Assembly: GCF_018403225.1 (NCBI RefSeq)
Contig: NZ_BOSG01000001.1
Coordinates: 3,162,001-3,226,000 of the forward strand
DNA from: Paenibacillus sp. J23TS9
GTDB taxonomy: Bacteria > Bacillota > Bacilli > Paenibacillales > Paenibacillaceae
Direction: 5' to 3'
Length of the DNA: 64,000 nt
Shown here: one piece after another, positions 16,264 to 24,212 of the stretch
How the letters are laid out: the number at the start of each line of letters is the position of its first letter
Numbering within the stretch: the stretch's first letter is position 1
Made by a program: the position numbers and the translations under genes
The notes under the pieces: model-generated
Told to the model about the DNA's origin: nothing
Seen by the model: the letters and a program-made list of their open reading frames with translations, nothing else
Database searches by the model: none

Positions 16264-17910
16264 ATGTCAGCCAAAAAAACGTCTACCCTGCTGCTAGTCT
16301 GTATGCTGGGGATAAGTATGATGCTTGCAGCATGCAGCGGAAGCAGCGGCACTGACGCAACAAAGCCTGAAGGAAAGGACACTGCTCAAGCAGACCCATC
16401 CAAACCTTTTGTGCTTGGAGAAACGCCGCTAACCTTTTCCTTTTACGGCAATTACGACTGGTATACCATGAATCCGTGGGGCCAGGACCCGGCAACCAAA
16501 TGGATACAGGATAATAAGAAGGTGACCGTCCAAGCGATCCAATCCGGTGGCGCCGCCCTGCAGAAATTCAATACGATGATTGCCTCCGGCCAACTGCCCG
16601 ATGTCATATGGGGGGACCGTGGAACGGATGTGGAGAAACTCAGAAAGGCAGGCAAGCTCGTCGAGCTGGATCCGTATCTTGAGAAATATCCCAACCTGAA
16701 AAAATGGGCAGGCGAAAAAACACTTAACATGCTCCGCTCCGAGGATGGAAAACTGTATCAGTTTCCGAACTGGTATACAAAGAATCCGATGGGCAACGGC
16801 GGTTATGCCATAAACAATAAGATCTACAAGGAGCTCGGATCACCGAAGCTTGAAACCTTTGATGACCTGTACGCCTACCTGAGGCTGGTGAAAGAAAAAT
16901 ATCCAGAGGTGGTTCCATTCGAGGTTGGCCTGCAGGGACAAGGTATCGACTTCCTATATGCAGGCATGGCGGAAGACCGGAATGTCGGTCAGGTCTCCCT
17001 TCGCGTAGTTCCAGCTGGAAATGAGCTAAAATCTCTGTTCAGTGATCCGATCTACACGGAGTCGATGATTTTCGCCAACAAATTGTTCCGGGAAAAGCTG
17101 ATCACCCAGGATGCCATCACACAAACCCGCGACCAGGTGAAGGAAAAGGTGAATAACGGCCGCGTAGCGATTTATGGGGATTTCGATACCACTGTTCTGG
17201 GCACGGAAGCCAACAGCATGCTGCGGGCCAAGGACCCTGAAGGCGGGTACACCATGATTTGGCCGCTTCATAAAGACGGCGTCGATCCGAAAAAGGTGTG
17301 GGTTAACGAATTCGACTCTCTCGGCTGGAACGTCAGTGCCATTACAACATCAGCCAAGAATCCCGAAGGCATATTCGCTTATCTTGACTGGCTGACGGGC
17401 GAAGAAGGGGAGCGCGTTATTTTCTGGGGTCCTGAAGGTATGTATTGGCAGGGTACCAACGATAAAGGTGCACCGGTCTACACGGATAAATACAAAAACG
17501 AAGTTGAAGAGCGTTCCAAGCTCATGGCTATCTGGGATACTTTCCAATGGGCGGGTAATACGGCGTTTATTGACGGGTCCAAAGCCGAAAATGAAATGAA
17601 CCTGCCTGAGGACAAACGTGACTGGGCCACTGTCTCGCAAATCGGCATCGCTTGGAAAACCTCCTTTGATGCGACGGAGTTTGGCAATATCCAGCCCCTT
17701 CCGGATTCGGATGAAGGTATGATCCTGCAGCGCGTATCCGATATCGCCGATAAGGTGCGGGCAAAAGCTTTGTTTGCCAAAGATGAGCAGGAAGTTGTCT
17801 CCCTGCTTGACAAGGCTGAGCAGGATGCCCAAAAAGCAGGGTATGAAAAACTGCTGAAATTCGAAACAGCTAGATGGCAGGAAAATCTCAAGAAGATCAA
17901 TGGCAATTAA
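16264..17910 (+). CDS. LplA-type extracellular sugar-binding lipoprotein, sugar system 1
   Basis: A 548-residue lipoprotein. The signal peptide ends in the lipobox LAAC (Cys at about residue 23), followed by a Ser/Gly/Asp-rich linker. The rest fits extracellular solute-binding family 1: SGQLPDVIWGDRGTDVEKLR, EDGKLYQFPNWY and NPEGIFAYLDWLTGEEGERV. The start is ATG at 16264, 7 bp after GGGGG; the in-frame ATG at 16258 is only 1 bp from it. It captures an oligosaccharide for the two permeases encoded upstream. The order is unusual: the binding protein is last, whereas it is first in systems 2 and 3. A terminator follows. Confidence 0.92.
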   Translation: MSAKKTSTLLLVCMLGISMMLAACSGSSGTDATKPEGKDTAQADPSKPFVLGETPLTFSFYGNYDWYTMNPWGQDPATKWIQDNKKVTVQAIQSGGAALQKFNTMIASGQLPDVIWGDRGTDVEKLRKAGKLVELDPYLEKYPNLKKWAGEKTLNMLRSEDGKLYQFPNWYTKNPMGNGGYAINNKIYKELGSPKLETFDDLYAYLRLVKEKYPEVVPFEVGLQGQGIDFLYAGMAEDRNVGQVSLRVVPAGNELKSLFSDPIYTESMIFANKLFREKLITQDAITQTRDQVKEKVNNGRVAIYGDFDTTVLGTEANSMLRAKDPEGGYTMIWPLHKDGVDPKKVWVNEFDSLGWNVSAITTSAKNPEGIFAYLDWLTGEEGERVIFWGPEGMYWQGTNDKGAPVYTDKYKNEVEERSKLMAIWDTFQWAGNTAFIDGSKAENEMNLPEDKRDWATVSQIGIAWKTSFDATEFGNIQPLPDSDEGMILQRVSDIADKVRAKALFAKDEQEVVSLLDKAEQDAQKAGYEKLLKFETARWQENLKKINGN

Positions 17911-17932
17911 CCCTTACTTCCACTACAAAAGA

Positions 17933-17965
17933 GAGGCATCCCCTATCCTGGGAATGCCTCCTTTT
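17933..17965. terminator. Terminator of sugar system 1 importer operon
   Basis: GAGGCAT and ATGCCTC stems with an inner CCC/GGG, then CTTTTAT. It may also serve the converging pdaA gene. Confidence 0.85.
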
Positions 17966-17990
17966 ATATTCCAGCTCCACCCGCTGATCT

Positions 17991-18764
17991 TTAGTAGGTT
18001 TTCACTTTCAACGTATCCAGGCTTTTAAATTCATAACCCTGCTGCCTGGCTCCGTCGATAATGCGCCCAAGTGCTTCCGTATTGTCCCTGGAGATCGAAT
18101 GCAGCAGGATGACAGCTCCCGGATGAAGCTGAGCCATAACCTGTCTGTAAGCATAGTCCGCACCCTTCTGGTCATTCACGTCCCAATCTTTGTAGGCTAC
18201 CGACCAGAATACGCTGACATAGCCTTCAGAGCGGCTCAGGGCAAGCGTACGGTCATTGAAAATCCCGCGCGGTGGACGTACGAATGCCATGGCCTGCTGC
18301 CGGGTTGTATCCGTCACAGCCTGCTTAACCTTCTCCAGCTCTTCCTTCAGCTGCATGTTGGAGATTTGCGTCATATCAGGATGAGACCAGGAATGGTTGC
18401 CGATGAGATGGCCTTCCGTCACCATTCTTGTCACAAGCTCGGGCTTATCCTTGACATAATGACCGGTGAGAAAGAAAATAGCCGGAACCTTCTTCTCCTT
18501 CAACACGTCCAGAATCTTGGGTGTAAACCCATTCTCATACCCGTTGTCAAATGTCAGGAACAGTTCCTTCCGGGCAGTGTCCCCCAAAAAAATAGCATCG
18601 TTTTTCTGCAGAACGCTCTTAAAGCCCTCCTCGTTAATGGAAGGAAGCTGTCCGTTTTTGCTTTTTTTGAAGCCGAAATGGTAAGGACCGTCCGCAGACG
18701 CCGTTTGCTGGAAACCGCAGCACAGGAGCAGAACCGCAGCCAATACGATTACAAAGCGCTTCAT
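17991..18764 (-). CDS. pdaA: PdaA-type polysaccharide deacetylase (delta-lactam biosynthetic de-N-acetylase)
   Basis: A 257-residue exported enzyme with a signal peptide (residues 1-24). The NodB-type metal-dependent deacetylase domain carries LFLTFDNGYENG (about residues 67-78), HLIGNHSWSHPDM with the metal-binding His-x3-His, and FVRPPRGIFNDRTL. The TFDNGYENG form distinguishes PdaA, which de-N-acetylates muramic acid during spore cortex formation to make muramic-delta-lactam, from generic deacetylases. The start is ATG at 18764, 11 bp after GGAGGGG; the in-frame GTG at 18776 overlaps the ribosome binding site. The gene is monocistronic. Its presence supports a spore-forming host. Confidence 0.9.
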   Translation of the reverse strand: MKRFVIVLAAVLLLCCGFQQTASADGPYHFGFKKSKNGQLPSINEEGFKSVLQKNDAIFLGDTARKELFLTFDNGYENGFTPKILDVLKEKKVPAIFFLTGHYVKDKPELVTRMVTEGHLIGNHSWSHPDMTQISNMQLKEELEKVKQAVTDTTRQQAMAFVRPPRGIFNDRTLALSRSEGYVSVFWSVAYKDWDVNDQKGADYAYRQVMAQLHPGAVILLHSISRDNTEALGRIIDGARQQGYEFKSLDTLKVKTY

Positions 18765-18906
18765 GTGGATATTCACCCCTCCATCAATGAATTGTCTGAA
18801 TTCACAAACTAGAGGTAATATGCCACAGCGCAGGCAAAGTTATGTGTATTTTTCATGCCCCTCATCCACAATGTTCTATTTCTATTGTTATATGAATGTC
18901 TGAGGA

Positions 18907-19314
18907 TCATTCTTCCAGACTCACAGCTGCTTCTGTCTCCAAGATCAGTTCTCTGACTCTGCCGAGAAATAATTTCAAATCAATCGGCTTGGTAATGTAT
19001 TCCGCAAAGCCGGCTTTAAGACCTCGGGCAATATCTGAATCCATCGCATAAGAGCTGACAGCCATGATTGGAATATGGCGGGTATCCTTCTTGTTTTTAA
19101 AATAATTCAAAGCCTCATATCCATCCATTCCCGGAAGCTGTATGTCCATAATGATCAAATCCGGCTTTTCCTCTTCCACGAGTTCGAATGCTTGTTCAGC
19201 TGAGTCTGCTTTTAATAATTGAATTTGGGGGTATTTTTTGAATATATGATGCATAAGAGCCATGTTGATCGGATTGTCCTCGACGCATAATATGATGTAA
19301 TGATCTCTTCTCAT
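18907..19314 (-). CDS. Stand-alone receiver-domain response regulator
   Basis: A protein of about 135 residues consisting only of a CheY-like receiver. Acidic residues lie in ILCVEDNPINMALMHHIF, the phosphoacceptor Asp in DLIIMDIQLPGMDGYEAL, the Thr/Ser position in IMAVSSYAM and the Lys in YITKPIDLKLF. It resembles DivK-like or hybrid-kinase-derived receivers more than flagellar CheY. No output domain or partner kinase is adjacent, so it probably acts by protein interaction. Two ATG codons (19317 and 19314) follow AGGAGGAGA; 19314 has the better spacing. It follows the DUF2294 gene after a terminator. Confidence 0.88.
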   Translation of the reverse strand: MRRDHYIILCVEDNPINMALMHHIFKKYPQIQLLKADSAEQAFELVEEEKPDLIIMDIQLPGMDGYEALNYFKNKKDTRHIPIMAVSSYAMDSDIARGLKAGFAEYITKPIDLKLFLGRVRELILETEAAVSLEE

Positions 19315-19338
19315 CATTCTCCTCCTCCCCACAAAAAA

Positions 19339-19375
19339 AAGCCAAAGAAAGAGCTGACAGCTCTTCCTTTGGCTT
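19339..19375 (-). terminator. Terminator of the DUF2294 gene
   Basis: On the minus strand AAGCCAAAG with AAGAGCT pairs with the complementary half and is followed by eight T, just upstream of the lone receiver gene. Confidence 0.9.
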
Positions 19376-19427
19376 ATGTCCAGCTCATGTATAACTACAT
19401 GTCTGATTCATTCCTGCCAATCAAAAC

Positions 19428-20105
19428 CTAATCATGAAATAAACACACAATCACGCTTTTATCACGTTCAAAATCCCAGTCCACATAGAGCTCCGACAGC
19501 TTACGGCCTACGGCTGTGCTGATCGCAGCTTCCTCTTCAAAATATCTTTTCTCCAGCTTCCGTTTCGTGGTGCGAAGCACCTCGTCGTACCCTAGATGAA
19601 TCATTTCCTTTTCAATCAAAATCAGAAGACCTTCCCGAATCACAACCAAACTCTTGGGATTAACCCACCACGAGTAGACCATTTCCGGCCGTTTCTGCAC
19701 GATACCGGTCACCCGGTTGATTTGATTATGTACTTCGTCTCTTCCATTGTATACTTCCGATGTATGCGAATGATCTGCAAAAAGCCCAACGATGATTCCG
19801 GACGCGTCATGCAGTCCCCAATCATAGTAAAGATCGTCCAGTTTAATATCCATTTCACGCTCAAGGTATCCGGTCAGCTCAGGAAGTAAAGACTGCATCA
19901 TCAGCTCCCGCGTGTAACGGAAGACCTGCTCTTCCTTCTGATTTAGAAGAAATTGTTCCACAGGGCCGATAAAATTCCGCAGATGCATCGTAATACACTG
20001 CTTGTTTACAGACACATATATCGACTCAGGGCCTTTTCCAAATCTGTCACGGAGAAGCTTGGCGGTGTAAGAAGCAATCTGGTTGGTATGATCTGTAGTA
20101 TACAT
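19428..20105 (-). CDS. DUF2294 family protein with two repeats
   Basis: A 225-residue soluble protein. DUF2294 modules are described as resembling parts of Na+-translocating decarboxylases but have no established function. Two copies can be seen. One is at about residues 10-95 (TAKLLRDRFGKGPESIYVSV, then RYTRELMMQSLLPELTGYLE). A second, more divergent copy is at about residues 125-220 (GRDEVHNQINRVTGIVQKRP, then TTKRKLEKRYFEEEAAIST, ending LYVDWDFERDKSVIVCLF). Each repeat ends in a similar D/YWGLHDASGIIVGLF-like strand. The start is ATG at 20105 behind GGAGAG; the frame is open further upstream but lacks a ribosome binding site. Single gene with a terminator. Confidence 0.75.
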   Translation of the reverse strand: MYTTDHTNQIASYTAKLLRDRFGKGPESIYVSVNKQCITMHLRNFIGPVEQFLLNQKEEQVFRYTRELMMQSLLPELTGYLEREMDIKLDDLYYDWGLHDASGIIVGLFADHSHTSEVYNGRDEVHNQINRVTGIVQKRPEMVYSWWVNPKSLVVIREGLLILIEKEMIHLGYDEVLRTTKRKLEKRYFEEEAAISTAVGRKLSELYVDWDFERDKSVIVCLFHD

Positions 20106-20212
20106 AACGAATCTCTCCTTCTTATAATAGTGCAATAAAGTTGTTAAAGCAATTAATTTCGAAGGATCACCACTTATATAGCATGCTCCGTCTCTAGACG
20201 TATATACCCAAA

Positions 20213-20249
20213 AAATAACCGCACACAATCATATTGTGTACGGTTATTT
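20213..20249 (-). terminator. Terminator of the DUF4349 gene
   Basis: AAATAACCG with ACACAAT pairs with ATTGTGT and CGGTTATTT around CAT; a T-run follows on the minus strand. Confidence 0.88.
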
Positions 20250-20277
20250 CGATATTATATATAATAAGACCCTATTA

Positions 20278-21366
20278 TCACTGCTCATCCTTTGGTTCTT
20301 CGCTTATACTTGTTTCACCATTAGGTTCTGCCTTTGAACCAGCATTCAGTTCCCTTCGTCTTTTGGCCGCTTCCTCCTGGTTGCGATGTCTCGATCTTCT
20401 CACCAGCCAAAGAACAAACAATACGATTGCAGCAATAATCAGAATAGGCAGAGATCCCGAGAGGATAACAACGATCCACTGAATGACCAGAGTGATGACA
20501 TCTATACTTCCCTGAAAAGCAGTAGAAGCTCGTTTGCCAAGAGATGCCTGAATTTCCTCCTCCTTTTGTTTTTCAGGTTCCTTAACCTCTTCAAAGATAC
20601 GGATTTCTACGGTTGAATAGGATACATTCTGGTTGATATAGCGCATCCGGCCCTTGATTTGTTCGATTTCGGATTGTATGCGCTCAAGTTCATTTGCAAA
20701 GGACACAAGGTCATTGGTCTTGGTTGCTTTTTTCATGAAGGCGACATACTGTTCCTCCATGATCTGTTTGGCCTTGAGTCTGGACTCCAGATCAACATAT
20801 TCTTCGCTTACATCCTGACCCTCAATATTCCGCTGAAGATTCTCATGTTTGATTTTCTCAAGGCTGTTTAAGAAAGGAGAAAAGCCGGTAGCAGGCACCT
20901 TGATGACAAACGTCCCGCCTTTTTCACTGGTTGACTGGGTTTCGCTGAAATTGACGATATATCCGCCGGACAGCGTAACCATATTTCGGATCTCCGACTG
21001 CGCTTTTCCGTAATCCAGAATCTCCATCACAATATTGGCCTTGTACATCAGCTTCTTATTCAGCCCGCTGGACAGGTCCTGGGAATTAAATCCCGCTGTC
21101 CCTTCCATAGTCTGTGCTGATGAATCAGGAAGCTTGGGATCTGGACTGGCAGGCGCTTCTTGCTTGCTTGCGCTATCCTTACTTGCAGCTTCATTTTTAC
21201 TTTGAGAGTCTCCTCCATCTGCTTTACTGGCCGCTTGGTCCAACATGGAAGTCTCTACAGCCTTCGCTTCAGTTCCGCTGCTCTTGTCCTGTGAAGCGGA
21301 TGAGCAGCCGCTAGCCAGCATGACAATAAACATTAACCCTGCAATCCATGACCCCCACTTTTTCAT
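20278..21366 (-). CDS. DUF4349 domain membrane lipoprotein
   Basis: A 362-residue envelope protein. The signal peptide ends with lipobox LASGC (Cys at about residue 21), followed by about 80 low-complexity residues rich in Ser, Lys, Asp and Ala. The DUF4349 domain spans about residues 105-285: MYKANIVMEILDYGKAQSEI, SGGYIVNFSETQSTSEKG and a coiled-coil stretch with LERIQSEIEQIKGRMRYINQ. A transmembrane helix (about 300-325) precedes a charged, Lys/Arg/Glu-rich tail. The function is unknown. The start is ATG at 21366 after GGGGGGC; a longer frame upstream has no ribosome binding site. Monocistronic. Confidence 0.82.
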   Translation of the reverse strand: MKKWGSWIAGLMFIVMLASGCSSASQDKSSGTEAKAVETSMLDQAASKADGGDSQSKNEAASKDSASKQEAPASPDPKLPDSSAQTMEGTAGFNSQDLSSGLNKKLMYKANIVMEILDYGKAQSEIRNMVTLSGGYIVNFSETQSTSEKGGTFVIKVPATGFSPFLNSLEKIKHENLQRNIEGQDVSEEYVDLESRLKAKQIMEEQYVAFMKKATKTNDLVSFANELERIQSEIEQIKGRMRYINQNVSYSTVEIRIFEEVKEPEKQKEEEIQASLGKRASTAFQGSIDVITLVIQWIVVILSGSLPILIIAAIVLFVLWLVRRSRHRNQEEAAKRRRELNAGSKAEPNGETSISEEPKDEQ

Positions 21367-21443
21367 AAATAGCCCCCCTGAATACTTGTGGTTTTCTCTT
21401 ATATTTACTAACGAGTCCAGTATTTGGAAGGTTGCAGGGGCAT

Positions 21444-21478
21444 AAAAAAAGCTCCCCGGGAACATCCCGAAGAGCTTT
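21444..21478 (-). terminator. Terminator of the SDR gene
   Basis: On the minus strand AAAGCTCTTCGGG pairs with CCCGGGGAGCTTT and runs into seven T. Confidence 0.9.
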
Positions 21479-21492
21479 GCTTGTTAAAGAGA

Positions 21493-22245
21493 TTATCTTG
21501 CAGACACGCCGCCGTCGATGGCAAGCTCAGCGCCCGTGATAAAGGAAGATTCATCGGAAGCCAGGAATAATACGCCTTGCGCGATGTTTTCCGGTTTACC
21601 CAAACGTGGGAGCGGAGTGTTGGAGATAAACCATTTGGTCATGTTGTCGTCAGCGAGCAGGTCTTTTGTCATTGGAGTTTCGATATATCCAGGGTGAATT
21701 GAGTTGCAGCGGATATTGTCCTTACCGTAATCAATCGCTACGGCTTTCGTTAACATGCGAACCGCGCCTTTACTTGCTGTGTAAGGGCCTGCGCCGTTGC
21801 TGCCTGTCAGGCCAGCGATCGAAGAAATATTGATGATAGAGCCGCCGCCGTTCTTCTGCATGACAGGGATCACATGCTTCAGTCCGAAGAATCCGCCAGT
21901 CAGGTTGATTGCCATGACTTTGTCCCAATCCTGGGCAGTTGTATCTACGAGCTTCTTAGCCAGAGAAATACCGGCATTATTGACGAGAACGTCAATTTTT
22001 CCCCATTTTTTCACGGTTTCGTCAACGATATGCTGCCACTCTTCTTCGGAGGTAACGTTATGACGGAATCCGATGGCTTCGCCACCGTTTTTGTTGATTT
22101 CCTCAACAACCTCGTTAACCTTGTCTTCCTGAATGTCGGTTACAACGACCTTTGCTCCTTCTTGAGCCAAAATCATAGCGTCCGCTTTACCCATTCCGCC
22201 TGCTGCGCCTGTAACGATTGCTACTTTGCCTGATACTCTACCCAT
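21493..22245 (-). CDS. Short-chain dehydrogenase/reductase (SDR)
   Basis: A 250-residue classical SDR oxidoreductase using NAD(H) or NADP(H). The cofactor-binding motif is TGAAGGMGKA (residues 12-21), the structural motif is NNAG near residue 88, and the catalytic Ser of ISSIAGLTG and YxxxK of YTASKGAV are intact. GGVSAR at the end and PGYIETPM are typical of FabG/3-alpha-hydroxysteroid-type members. Asp at the end of the second strand (VVVTDIQED) suggests NAD(H) preference. The start is ATG at 22245, 9 bp after AGGGAG. It is divergent from a TetR gene across 309 bp containing an inverted repeat at its promoter, so repression by that protein is likely. The substrate is unknown. Confidence 0.9.
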   Translation of the reverse strand: MGRVSGKVAIVTGAAGGMGKADAMILAQEGAKVVVTDIQEDKVNEVVEEINKNGGEAIGFRHNVTSEEEWQHIVDETVKKWGKIDVLVNNAGISLAKKLVDTTAQDWDKVMAINLTGGFFGLKHVIPVMQKNGGGSIINISSIAGLTGSNGAGPYTASKGAVRMLTKAVAIDYGKDNIRCNSIHPGYIETPMTKDLLADDNMTKWFISNTPLPRLGKPENIAQGVLFLASDESSFITGAELAIDGGVSAR

Positions 22246-22349
22246 TATCAAAAACTCCCTTCAATGATTAGAAATATTGGTTAGGTTTACCTGTCTATAC
22301 CGAAATATTTGTACAAATTTTAAGGATCCGGGTACAATATTCCGGAGTC

Positions 22350-22388
22350 GTGATATAATGACTATCATTACGATATCGATTATATCAC
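22350..22388. promoter_or_regulatory. Perfect 10-bp inverted repeat in the SDR/TetR intergenic region, probable operator
   Basis: GTGATATAAT (22350-22359) and ATTATATCAC (22379-22388) are exact inverted copies separated by 19 bp. The right arm contains the -10 of the SDR promoter. A dimeric TetR-family repressor bound here would block it. Confidence 0.55.
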
Positions 22389-22407
22389 CACATCAAAACA
22401 ATAGCAA
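22379..22407 (-). promoter_or_regulatory. Promoter of the SDR gene
   Basis: The minus strand reads TTGCTA (22407-22402), a 17-bp spacer and a perfect TATAAT (22384-22379). The leader is about 125 nt. Confidence 0.6.
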
Positions 22408-22554
22408 TGACATAACTCGGAGCAAAACAGGGGATAATTTACAATTTATTGACTTTCAAAAATCCGTCTGATAGCATTCTACAAATCGAGCGCTACGTCA
22501 GGCACTGTATTATAATAAGTAAGAATTCATTCCAAAAGGTCGTGAACGTATATT

Positions 22555-23208
22555 ATGGATCCAAAGAGCAGATGGGAACAGGAGCGTCAGGAAGCCAAGC
22601 AGCAGCGGGAGATCAGCATTATTGAAGCGGCTGAGCGTGTTTTTGTCAAAAAAGGCTTGGATAAAGCTACCATGCGTGACATTGCCGCCGAAGATAATGT
22701 AGGGATTGCCACGGTCTTCAGATACTTTCCCAAAAAAGATCGAATTGTGGTCGCTGTAGCATCAAGGATCATCGACATGGAGGCCGAAGCCTTTAAGTCC
22801 ATATCTGAACAGTCCGAAATAGGTATCAAAAAAATTGAGATGCTCTTTGATCACTTTATTGCAGATACCTCCTCAGCATATCTTAACCGCAACAAACTGA
22901 TCGAAGCATTTGAAAGCTATGCCGCCCAGCAGGCTGAGCCGCTCGATGGTATAGAGGATTACCATGAGGCTACCCGCAAGGTATACCGCATCTTTAAAAA
23001 GATCATTCAAAACTGTATCGATGACGGTTCTATCCGTTCCGATATTCCAGTACACGAGACACTGGCCACCTTGGTGAATGCTTTGGGCATTTTCTCCAAA
23101 AAGCTGTCTCTTCAGAGCAATATTGTCATGTTTGAGGCTGACCCGGATATGATCGTACAGCTTACGATTGTAAAAAATATTTTTTTAGAATACCTGAAGC
23201 CGCATTAA
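22555..23208 (+). CDS. TetR family transcriptional regulator
   Basis: A 217-residue repressor-type protein. The N-terminal helix-turn-helix is clear: EAAERVFVKKGLDKATMRDI then NVGIATVFRYFPKKDRIV (about residues 23-62). The C-terminal ligand-binding domain is helical and unclassified (YLNRNKLIEAFESYAAQQAE). The start is ATG at 22555; the ribosome binding site AAAGGTCGTG is moderate. It is divergent from the SDR gene and likely regulates it through the inverted repeat at 22350-22388. A bidirectional terminator follows. The inducing ligand is unknown. Confidence 0.9.
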   Translation: MDPKSRWEQERQEAKQQREISIIEAAERVFVKKGLDKATMRDIAAEDNVGIATVFRYFPKKDRIVVAVASRIIDMEAEAFKSISEQSEIGIKKIEMLFDHFIADTSSAYLNRNKLIEAFESYAAQQAEPLDGIEDYHEATRKVYRIFKKIIQNCIDDGSIRSDIPVHETLATLVNALGIFSKKLSLQSNIVMFEADPDMIVQLTIVKNIFLEYLKPH

Positions 23209-23227
23209 TTTGGTGTGAAATGGAAAA

Positions 23228-23272
23228 AGCCTGTCTCGCCCTGATATCGAATCAGGATGAGACAGGCTTTTC
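23228..23272. terminator. Bidirectional terminator between tetR and the aldolase operon
   Basis: AGCCTGTCTC with CCTGAT pairs with ATCAGG and GAGACAGGCT; T-runs or A-runs flank both sides. Confidence 0.92.
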
Positions 23273-23299
23273 TTAAAAAACCCACGCGTATTTTGCTGA

Positions 23300-24166
23300 T
23301 TAACGGAAGTCGCTTGCGCGTCCGGCACAACCACAAAGCTGCATTTTTTCCATAGCAGCTTTTTTCAGCGCCTCTTTTGCCGGCACCATATATTTACGTG
23401 GATCATTTTCCTCCGGATTTTCAGCAAAGACGGCTTTGATGGCATCCGAGAAAATGATGCGCAGCTCGGTTGCCACATTCATTTTGGCCATCCCCAGCGA
23501 TACAGCGCGCTTCACCTGCTCCTCAGGGATACCAGAGCCGCCATGCAGAACGAGAGGAACACTCACCACATCTGCGATGCGTTTAATACGGTCAAAATCA
23601 ATGTTCGGCGTACCTTTATAAATGCCATGCGCCGTTCCGATCGCAGGAGCAAGCGTATGAACGCCTGTACGTTCCACAAACTCTGCACATTCAGCCGGAT
23701 CAGCGAGCAGGGCGTCTCTTTCGTCCACGACGATATCATCCTCTACGCCGCCAACTTTGCCAAGCTCAGCTTCTACGTTGATACCAATCGCATTCGCGGC
23801 TTCCACAACCTTTTGCGTGATGGCTACATTCTCTTCAAACGGTGAATGGGAAGCATCAATCATGACGGAAGTATAGCCGGCACGGATACAGCTCATGATC
23901 ACAGCAAAATCGGAGCAGTGGTCAAGATGCAGCGCGATGGGCACACTGGCACGATTGGACGCTACGGTTGCTGCGGCAGCGATATAGTCCGCTCCCAGAT
24001 GCTTAACCGTACCTACCGTGGATTGAATGATCAGCGGAGACTGAGCTTCCTCTGCCGCTTCCACCACAGCCTGCAGCATTTCGAGGGTATGCACGTTGAA
24101 CGCGCCGATTGCATATTTATTTTGTCTTGCGGTTTGCAATAAAGAAGTAGAAGAAACGAGTGCCAT
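23300..24166 (-). CDS. Class II ketose-bisphosphate aldolase (FbaA/GatY family)
   Basis: A 288-residue zinc-dependent aldolase cleaving fructose- or tagatose-1,6-bisphosphate (or a related ketose phosphate) into dihydroxyacetone phosphate and an aldehyde. Zinc and substrate motifs are HLDHCSD (residues 80-86), EAELGKVGGVEDD near 132, AIGTAHGIYKGTPN near 175, LHGGSGIP near 208 and KMNVATELR near 230. The start is ATG at 24166 after AAGGGGAAA. It closes the SIS-DeoR-ROK-aldolase operon. That context points to a dedicated catabolic aldolase such as tagatose-bisphosphate aldolase rather than the glycolytic one, but the sequence alone does not settle the substrate. The C-terminal CGCAGRASDFR is short and Cys-containing. 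Confidence 0.88.
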   Translation of the reverse strand: MALVSSTSLLQTARQNKYAIGAFNVHTLEMLQAVVEAAEEAQSPLIIQSTVGTVKHLGADYIAAAATVASNRASVPIALHLDHCSDFAVIMSCIRAGYTSVMIDASHSPFEENVAITQKVVEAANAIGINVEAELGKVGGVEDDIVVDERDALLADPAECAEFVERTGVHTLAPAIGTAHGIYKGTPNIDFDRIKRIADVVSVPLVLHGGSGIPEEQVKRAVSLGMAKMNVATELRIIFSDAIKAVFAENPEENDPRKYMVPAKEALKKAAMEKMQLCGCAGRASDFR

Positions 24167-24212
24167 GTTAATTTCCCCTTCATGTTTGAATTCGTTTATA
24201 TGATAGAACTAC

